Below are positions 1 to 4,601 of a stretch of 5,698 nt of DNA, piece after piece. A program made the translations under genes and the position numbers. How positions within the stretch are numbered: position 1 is the stretch's first letter; every line of letters starts with the position of its first letter. The DNA comes from Streptomyces lilacinus (GTDB lineage Bacteria > Actinomycetota > Actinomycetes > Streptomycetales > Streptomycetaceae), in contig KL569428.1 in the NCBI GenBank assembly GCA_000715685.1, positions 108,567-114,264 of the forward strand, written 5' to 3'. The notes beneath the pieces are model-generated. The model searched no databases. It worked only from the letters and a program-made list of their open reading frames with translations, and had not been told where the DNA came from.

Positions 1-355
1 CGCAGACCAGCCCGCCGAGCGGCCGGACCAGGAAGGCGGCCGCGAAGGTGGCGAAGGCGGCGATCACCTGCGCGCCGGGGGAGCTGGCGGGGAAGAAGAC
101 CTTGCCCAGGGTGGCCGCCATGTAGGCGTACACGCCGAAGTCGAACCACTCCATCATGTTGCCGAGCGCCGCCGCCGACACCGCCCGGTGCACCTCGGGC
201 CGGTCCGTGACCGTGACGTCCTCGATGGTCAGCGGGCTCTTGCGGCGCCGCAGCAGGGTGCGGAGCATCCGGTCCGTCGCCGAGGTGCCGCCGCGCGAGG
301 GGACACCGCGCCCCGGGGTGGGCGGCTGCGGTTTCTTTCTGCGATCGGCGCTCAT
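1..355 (-). CDS. proP: ProP-like MFS symporter (MHS family), N-terminal part, truncated by window edge
   Basis: This is a membrane transporter of the metabolite:H+ symporter branch of the major facilitator superfamily. Only the first 118 residues are in the window, and the gene continues past base 1. Residues 41-118 follow the layout of E. coli ProP: a TIEDVTVTD stretch, then ALGNMMEWFDFGVYAY (63-78), LGKVFFP (83-89) and a second hydrophobic segment ending in FLVRPLGG (108-115). ProP imports proline, glycine betaine and related zwitterions with protons. The start chosen is ATG at 355, preceded by a weak AGG at suitable distance. A GTG lies two codons upstream, and Met30 (base 268) aligns better with the E. 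coli start but has no visible ribosome site. Residues 1-29 are basic and Pro/Gly-rich, with no homology I can recognise. The hairpin at 514-559 separates the gene from the collagenase upstream, so it probably has its own promoter near 425-447. Family assignment is firm. The exact substrate is inferred; proline or hydroxyproline would suit the neighbours. Confidence 0.87.
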   Translation of the reverse strand, partial: MSADRRKKPQPPTPGRGVPSRGGTSATDRMLRTLLRRRKSPLTIEDVTVTDRPEVHRAVSAAALGNMMEWFDFGVYAYMAATLGKVFFPASSPGAQVIAAFATFAAAFLVRPLGGLVC

Positions 356-424
356 GGTCACCTGCCGGGTGTCGGGGGCCGGGGCGGGGAAGCCCAAGGG
401 GTCTTTCTCTGCTTCTGAGCGGTT

Positions 425-447
425 CGTCACAGTTTATTCCTGTGACG
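425..447. promoter_or_regulatory. Perfect interrupted palindrome, probable operator of the proP-like gene
   Basis: The arms CGTCACAG (425-432) and CTGTGACG (440-447) are exact reverse complements of 8 bp, separated by the AT-rich spacer TTTATTC. The element lies about 70 bases upstream of the transporter start, in an otherwise GC-rich gap. Read on the minus strand, the spacer and arm edge contain a TAAACT hexamer (436-431) of the TANNNT type seen in actinobacterial -10 boxes. A repressor dimer bound here would then cover the promoter. No convincing -35 box is visible at the right distance, and the regulator is unknown. The TCACA/TGTGA half-sites recall CRP-like sites but are in the opposite order, so I do not call it a CRP site. 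Confidence 0.55.
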
Positions 448-513
448 TGGATCAACCCCGGTGACGCTCCCGACGCGCGGGCGCTCCTGCCCGGTGGCAG
501 GCGGCGCAATCAT

Positions 514-559
514 CGAGGGGCCCCGGGCCCGTCCCGACGGACGGACCCGGGGCCCCTCG
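514..559 (-). terminator. Long GC-rich hairpin terminator of the collagenase gene
   Basis: The outer arms CGAGGGGCCCCGGG (514-527) and CCCGGGGCCCCTCG (546-559) pair perfectly over 14 bp. The inner arms CCGTCC (529-534) and GGACGG (539-544) add 6 bp around a CGAC tetraloop, with a single C/A mismatch (528/545) between the two. The hairpin begins 18 bases past the collagenase stop codon. There is no run of T on either strand, as is common for strong terminators in high-GC actinomycetes. It should insulate the transporter gene from collagenase transcription. Confidence 0.85.
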
Positions 560-577
560 CCCCCCTCCTCAGTGAGG

Positions 578-2947
578 TCAGCTGCGCAGCGGACCCTCAC
601 AGCTGAAGTCCGCCGTGCCCGCGGACCGGCCGGACCAGATGTCGACCTTGCCGAAGGAACAGTTCATGTCGGCGAAGTTGTTGGCCCCGGTCTTCGCGCG
701 GTCGAGGATGAAGTAGTCGACCGTCTCCGACATGTCCTTGAAGATCAGGTCGGTGTTGCGCGGGTCGCTCAGGTTCGCGGTGACCCGACCGGTGCACACG
801 AAGCGCTTGCGGTCGGGGGAACCCGCCTCCCGGCAGTCGTTCGGCGCCTGGCCCGTGGCCGCGGCGAAGGACGAGCGGATCGCGGAGGCCGAGGCGTCCT
901 GCAGCTGGTTCACCGGCGTGAACGCGGTGGACGGCACGTAGAGGTCCTTGACCTTGGCGATCTGCTTGTCCAGGAACGCGTTGTAGTCGCGCTGCACGTA
1001 CCAGTCGCGGCCCATGCGGTTGCGCCACGCGTCGAAGCCCGCCACGTCGTTCGCGCGCAGGTAGCCGTACATCTCCCGCAGCAGCGAGGGCCGCTCGGTC
1101 CACAGGTACTCGAAGAAGGTGCCGGCGTAGTTGTAGAAGCGGAAGCCGTCCCGGTCGTACTCCGCGTGCAGCAGCTGGTCCACGGTCATGCGCGGGGTGC
1201 CGCCGGAGGTGTCGTTGATGATGCCCTGCACCAGCGACTTGCGCACGCGGATGCCGTCGTCACGGGTGGCGCCGTCGAAGAACTCCGCCGTCCCCTCGTC
1301 CATCGCGGTGGTGCGGTCGTTCTGGTACCACGGACCCTCGCCGAAGGTGCCGGGCACCGCCCAGCGGCCGTTGAGGTAGTGGGTGTACTCGTGGCGGAAG
1401 AGCTCCTCCAGCGTGAGCGTGGAGTCCTGCGGCACCCGGCGCTCGTAGGTGTAGAAGGTGGCGCCGTTCTCGATGTAGATGCCGCCGTTGTTGGTGCTCA
1501 TGCCGGTCAGCAGCGGGTGGTAGATCTCGTAGTCGGACCGCGAGGCGTACAGCACGATGTTGAGCGTCGTGTTGGTGTCGCCCGCCAGCGGCTGGTCCGT
1601 GCCCAGCACCCGGTGGTACTGCGCCTTGACCTGCTTGCTCGCGTAGTAGAGCTTGTCGACGGTGGCCCGGGGCAGGGCGGTGCGGACCTTGATGCCGCCG
1701 TTGTCGTACGTGTACGTGTACGGGAAGAGGCGGCGCTCGATGTCGGCCTTGCACACCCCGTACTGCTTGCAGACACCCAGCTCGTTCAGCCAAGTGACGA
1801 CCTTGCCCCAGGGGGCGCTGCCCTGGCCGAAGTTGCGGGAGACGGTGTCCAGCATCCCGCCCAGCGCGGCGCTGATCTCGCTCTTCACCGCGGCGACCTG
1901 GCTGAGCCGGCCGTATTCGTTGATCGCGTCGCGGGCGACCCACTCGTTCTCGGTGCCCTTGAGGTGGGTGTAGCCGGCGAACGCCTTGAAGGCGGCGCGG
2001 TAGGCGGGGTCGGCGGCGACGGCCGCGTGGAAGGCGGCGTCGTTGTTGTAGACGCCCAGGTAGCTCACGGACAGCGCGCCCAGTGCGGCACCGCCCCAGG
2101 CCCGGTCCTTCGCGGTCTCGGGGTGGGAGGGGTCCATCATGGCCAGGACCCGCTTGATCAGCGGCAGCTGGTGCTCGCGCAGGCCCTGGGAGCTGGCGGC
2201 GTAGAGGGCCTCGCGCAGGGTCTCGCCGTTGGTGGGCGTGGCGTCGAACGTGTGCTGCCCGAGGCCGAAGTAGTACACCGCGCGGCGAATGGCCTCGACG
2301 GTCGTGGCGTCGGAGAGGTCGATCTCGTCGTGCGAGAAGTCGTGGTAGGCGGCGGCGTGGAGATAGGTGAACATCTCCAGCAGGTGGGCGCTGTTCTTCC
2401 CGTCGTGCCAGTAGCCGTAGCGCTCGGCGCGCAGGGCGACGGCCCGCACGTTCTCCTTCGAGAAGACCCGGACCAGCCGCTGGTCCCAGGTCCACAGGAT
2501 GTCGCGCAGGCAGCCGTCGGCGGTGACGGCCGGGTCGGCGAGGAAGTCCGCGAGCTGCTCGGGGCCGAGCCGGGAGATGCCGTCGACCGTGCAGGGGACC
2601 GCGGTGCCGCGGACCGTGACGCTGGGGGCGAGGCTCTGCGCGGTCCCCTTGGCCGGCTTCCGCTTCTCCGTGCGGGCGCCGGGCACGCGCCCGTCCTTCA
2701 GGTCGCCCGGCGCGGTCGGCTTCTGGGCGGCGGGGCGCGGGGCGTTGGCGAGGCGCTGGACCTCGTCGAACGGGTTCGGCGCCGCCGGGGCCGCCGGGCG
2801 CGCGGCGGCGGGGGCGGCGGCCGGGGCGGGCGCGCCGGCGGGGGAGTCCGCGTAGCCGGGCTGCACGGCCGTGGCGCAGAGCGTCACGGATATGGCGGCG
2901 AGCAGGGTTCCGCGCAGGGATCTGCGCAGGGTTCTGGACTGGGACAC
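578..2947 (-). CDS. Secreted M9 family microbial collagenase
   Basis: Predicted extracellular zinc collagenase (peptidase M9, EC 3.4.24.3 type) of 789 residues that hydrolyses native or denatured collagen. Residues 1-33 form a signal peptide: basic RTLRRSLR, a hydrophobic core from about 13 to 28, and a likely cut after GYA (33/34). An Ala/Pro-rich linker runs to about 60, and the M9 N-terminal activator-like domain spans roughly 115-390. The peptidase domain (about 400-670) carries HEYTH (519-523), which supplies two zinc His ligands and the catalytic Glu520. Glu551 in MDEGTAEFF is the third ligand; its 32-residue spacing from the first His matches clostridial ColG. The helical region ending near 670 resembles the helper subdomain. 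The last 110 residues contain four Cys (705, 717, 763, 783), and I see no recognisable PKD or pre-peptidase C-terminal domain there. The start is GTG at 2947, with GGAG six bases upstream. It is transcribed alone, divergently from the aminopeptidase gene, and closed by the hairpin at 514-559. Family and export are firm; the natural substrate (collagen, gelatin or another Pro-rich protein) is inferred. Confidence 0.95.
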   Translation of the reverse strand: MSQSRTLRRSLRGTLLAAISVTLCATAVQPGYADSPAGAPAPAAAPAAARPAAPAAPNPFDEVQRLANAPRPAAQKPTAPGDLKDGRVPGARTEKRKPAKGTAQSLAPSVTVRGTAVPCTVDGISRLGPEQLADFLADPAVTADGCLRDILWTWDQRLVRVFSKENVRAVALRAERYGYWHDGKNSAHLLEMFTYLHAAAYHDFSHDEIDLSDATTVEAIRRAVYYFGLGQHTFDATPTNGETLREALYAASSQGLREHQLPLIKRVLAMMDPSHPETAKDRAWGGAALGALSVSYLGVYNNDAAFHAAVAADPAYRAAFKAFAGYTHLKGTENEWVARDAINEYGRLSQVAAVKSEISAALGGMLDTVSRNFGQGSAPWGKVVTWLNELGVCKQYGVCKADIERRLFPYTYTYDNGGIKVRTALPRATVDKLYYASKQVKAQYHRVLGTDQPLAGDTNTTLNIVLYASRSDYEIYHPLLTGMSTNNGGIYIENGATFYTYERRVPQDSTLTLEELFRHEYTHYLNGRWAVPGTFGEGPWYQNDRTTAMDEGTAEFFDGATRDDGIRVRKSLVQGIINDTSGGTPRMTVDQLLHAEYDRDGFRFYNYAGTFFEYLWTERPSLLREMYGYLRANDVAGFDAWRNRMGRDWYVQRDYNAFLDKQIAKVKDLYVPSTAFTPVNQLQDASASAIRSSFAAATGQAPNDCREAGSPDRKRFVCTGRVTANLSDPRNTDLIFKDMSETVDYFILDRAKTGANNFADMNCSFGKVDIWSGRSAGTADFSCEGPLRS

Positions 2948-2984
2948 CGATGACTCCAGTGGTGGGAGGTGTGGGAGGTGAATA

Positions 2985-3012
2985 CGTGACGTCTGCGTGA
3001 CAGAGAGTCAAC
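2985..3012 (-). promoter_or_regulatory. Possible collagenase promoter/operator: CGTGAC direct repeats and a TTGACT box
   Basis: CGTGAC occurs at 2985-2990 and again at 2996-3001, exactly 11 bp apart, about 40-55 bases upstream of the collagenase start. On the minus strand TTGACT (3011-3006) resembles a -35 box, but the best -10-like hexamers downstream (CGTATT, TATTCA) sit 19-21 bases away, so the core promoter is uncertain. An 11-bp direct repeat is the periodicity of Streptomyces PhoP boxes. However, the units (GTCACG on the minus strand) match the known PhoP core only partly. I keep this as a candidate control region. Confidence 0.3.
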
Positions 3013-3074
3013 TGCCCTGGGATGAGCGGTATGTGGGGGTTCTCGGCGCAGCGCCATGTGATGCGTAACGTAGT

Positions 3075-3093
3075 AATGTGAAATGGCACTGAC
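3075..3093 (+). promoter_or_regulatory. Copy 1 of a 19-bp shared element upstream of the aminopeptidase P gene
   Basis: The sequence is AATGTGAAAT-GGC-ACTGAC. It matches the element at 4583-4601 at 16 of 19 positions, with only the central three bases differing. Inside it, GTGAAATGGCAC (3078-3089) is an imperfect dyad of the form GTG-NN-AT-NN-CAC, suiting a dimeric regulator. It lies 67 bases upstream of the aminopeptidase start, in the divergent region shared with the collagenase gene, so it could affect either gene. TANNNT-type hexamers just upstream (for example TAACGT, 3066-3071) could be a -10 box, which would place the element over the transcription start. No clear -35 box is visible. 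The binding protein is unknown. Confidence 0.55.
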
Positions 3094-3159
3094 AACCCCT
3101 CAGCCCCCACGAGTTGTCCGCCCGTTCATTCGGACGGCCGGCTTCCGGAAGGAGTCCCC

Positions 3160-4530
3160 GTGCACGAACCCGTCGTTCCGGCGATCCGCACGGTCAGCCA
3201 CGACCTGCCCTTCTCCCAGGAGTTCGAGGCCTTCATGGCGGCCGGCTGGACGGCCACCCCGCTGGCCGGCGACCTCCGGTTGCCCGTCGCCGACCTCGCC
3301 GCCGCGCGCCGGGCGAAGCTGTCCGCGCGCTTCCCCGGCGAGCGGCTGATCGTGCCCGCGGGCGAGCTCAAGGTCCGGTCCAACGACTGCGACTACCGCT
3401 TCCGGCCGCACAGCGCGTACGCCTGGCTCACCGGGCTGACCGGCGAGGATCAGGCGGGCCACGTGCTGGTCCTCGAGCCCGACGGCCCGCACCGGCACGA
3501 GGCGGTGCTCTACGTCCGGCCGCGCTCGTCGCGCGACGGCTCCGAGTTCTACCGGGACCGCCGCTACGGCGAGTTCTGGGTCGGCCGCCGCCCCGACCTC
3601 GCCGAGGCCGAGCGCATGAGCGGCATCCGCTGCGCGCACCTCGACGCCTACGGGCTCCTGCCGCCCGGGCGCGACGCGTCCCGCGACGCCGAACTCGCCA
3701 CCGTCCTGAGCGAGCTGCGGCTGGTGAAGGACGCCTGGGAGGTCGCGCAGCTGCAGCTCGCCGTGGACCACACGACCGCCGGCTTCGAGGACGTCGTCCG
3801 GGCGCTGCCCCGCGCCCTCGCCCATCCGCGCGGCGAGCGCTGGATCGAGGGCGTCTTCGCCCTGCGCGCCCGGGCGGAGGGCAACGGCACCGGCTACGAG
3901 ACCATCGCGGCCTCCGGCGCCCACGCCTGCGTCCTGCATTGGATACGCAACGACGGCCCCCTCGACGCCCGCGACCTGCTGTTGCTGGACGCCGGCGTGG
4001 AGACCGACACCCTCTACACCTCCGACATCACCCGCACCCTCCCGCTCTCGGGGCGCTTCTCGCCCGTCCAGCGGCAGGTCTACGACCTCGTTCTCGCCGC
4101 CCAGGAGGCCGGCATCGCCGCCCTCAAACCGGGCGCGAGCTTCCGCGACTTCCACCGGGCCGGCATGCGGGTCATCGCCGAGGGCCTCGCCGAGTGGGGC
4201 GTCCTCGAGAGCGCCGAGGGCGACTTCCACCGCCGCTACACCCTCTGCAGCAGCGGGCACATGCTCGGCCTCGACGTCCACGACTGCGCGCGGGCGCGGG
4301 CGGAAGCGTACCTCGACGGCGTCCTGGAGGAGGGGCAGGTGCTCACCGTCGAGCCGGGGCTCTATCTTCAGGCCGACGACGAGACGCTGCCGGCCGAACT
4401 GCGCGGCATCGGGGTGCGCATCGAGGACGACCTGGTGATCACGGCCGACGGCGCGCGGCTGATGTCGGGCGCCCTGCCGCGCACGCCCGACGCGATCGAG
4501 GCGTGGATGGGCGAACTCCTCGAGGGGTAG
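3160..4530 (+). CDS. pepP: Aminopeptidase P family Xaa-Pro aminopeptidase (M24B)
   Basis: A 456-residue cytoplasmic two-metal peptidase predicted to remove the N-terminal residue from peptides with proline (possibly hydroxyproline) in second position. No signal peptide is present. Residues about 40-175 form the aminopeptidase P N-terminal domain, including LKVRSNDCDYRFRPHSAYAWLTGL-like substrate-binding sequence. The pita-bread catalytic domain spans about 190-435. All five metal ligands are present: Asp277 (LLDAGVE), Asp289 (YTSDITRT), His367 (SSGHMLGLDVHD), Glu398 (LTVEPGLY) and Glu422 (VRIEDDLVI). His260 and His374 sit at the expected catalytic positions. The C-terminal third follows E. 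coli PepP closely, and its length is close to the 441 residues of that enzyme. Translation starts at GTG 3160 behind a strong GGAAGGAG (3147-3154) five bases away. A hairpin begins directly after the stop codon, so the gene is probably monocistronic. It fits beside a collagenase because collagen peptides are rich in Xaa-Pro and resist ordinary aminopeptidases. Actinomycetes often carry more than one pepP-type gene, so this may be a specialised paralogue. Confidence 0.94.
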   Translation: MHEPVVPAIRTVSHDLPFSQEFEAFMAAGWTATPLAGDLRLPVADLAAARRAKLSARFPGERLIVPAGELKVRSNDCDYRFRPHSAYAWLTGLTGEDQAGHVLVLEPDGPHRHEAVLYVRPRSSRDGSEFYRDRRYGEFWVGRRPDLAEAERMSGIRCAHLDAYGLLPPGRDASRDAELATVLSELRLVKDAWEVAQLQLAVDHTTAGFEDVVRALPRALAHPRGERWIEGVFALRARAEGNGTGYETIAASGAHACVLHWIRNDGPLDARDLLLLDAGVETDTLYTSDITRTLPLSGRFSPVQRQVYDLVLAAQEAGIAALKPGASFRDFHRAGMRVIAEGLAEWGVLESAEGDFHRRYTLCSSGHMLGLDVHDCARARAEAYLDGVLEEGQVLTVEPGLYLQADDETLPAELRGIGVRIEDDLVITADGARLMSGALPRTPDAIEAWMGELLEG

Positions 4531-4557
4531 CCGGACCTGGGGACGGATCAGGTCCGG
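4531..4557 (+). terminator. Hairpin terminator of the aminopeptidase P gene
   Basis: CCGGACCTG (4531-4539) and CAGGTCCGG (4549-4557) are perfect 9-bp complements around a 9-base loop. They start at the base after the TAG stop codon. No T-run follows. The hairpin implies that the oxidoreductase gene downstream has its own promoter. Confidence 0.75.
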
Positions 4558-4565
4558 ACCAGCTC

Positions 4566-4594
4566 TTGGCAGCACCCAGTGCAATGTGAAATAT
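4566..4594 (+). promoter_or_regulatory. Probable promoter of the FAD oxidoreductase gene, positioned for a leaderless transcript
   Basis: TTGGCA (4566-4571) is a good -35 match. After a 17-base spacer comes the AT-rich hexamer AAATAT (4589-4594), a weak -10 match in a conspicuously AT-rich patch. Transcription starting 7-8 bases further on would begin at or next to GTG 4602, so the mRNA would have almost no leader. This agrees with the absence of a Shine-Dalgarno sequence before the gene. The shared element at 4583-4601 overlaps the -10 region and the presumed start point. It is inferred from spacing only. Confidence 0.5.
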
Positions 4595-4601
4595 TACTGA
4601 C
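4583..4601 (+). promoter_or_regulatory. Copy 2 of the 19-bp shared element, at the FAD oxidoreductase start
   Basis: AATGTGAAAT-ATT-ACTGAC ends at the base before the GTG start codon. It repeats the element at 3075-3093, with only the three central bases changed. Its core GTGAAATATTAC (4586-4597) is an imperfect dyad like that of the other copy. Lying over the -10 region and start point, it would suit a repressor released by an inducer. It stands out as a block of A/T in GC-rich DNA outside any coding constraint, which makes chance similarity to the first copy less likely. Confidence 0.58.

Noticed and set aside
425..447. CRP-type binding site
   Set aside because: The half-sites are TCACA then TGTGA, the reverse of the TGTGA-N6-TCACA order of CRP sites, and the spacing differs.
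1706..1722. Tandem GTACGT-type repeat
   Set aside because: It encodes the alternating Tyr-Thr-Tyr stretch of the collagenase (residues about 410-414) with preferred codons; no separate function is needed.
2874..2949. Possible lipoprotein or Tat signal at the collagenase N-terminus
   Set aside because: Cys24 is preceded by VTL, which is not a lipobox. The LRRSLRG stretch only partly fits the twin-arginine consensus. A Sec signal peptide with a cut after GYA explains the sequence better, though Tat export is not fully excluded.
461..2953. An 830-codon open frame on the plus strand opposite the collagenase gene
   Set aside because: Its translation is low-complexity, rich in Val, Gly, Arg and Ala, with no recognisable domain. 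It arises because GC-rich codons on the minus strand rarely give stops in the opposite frame. The minus-strand frame has a signal peptide and intact HEXXH chemistry.
1260..3110. A 616-codon open frame on the minus strand overlapping the collagenase in another frame
   Set aside because: It is an Arg/Pro/Gly-rich frame shadow without motifs; the overlapping M9 frame accounts for the DNA.
3100..4589. Long open frames of about 490 codons on both strands overlapping the aminopeptidase P gene
   Set aside because: Both are Arg/Gly/Ala-rich shadows. The frame at 3160-4530 carries every M24B metal ligand and a strong ribosome site.
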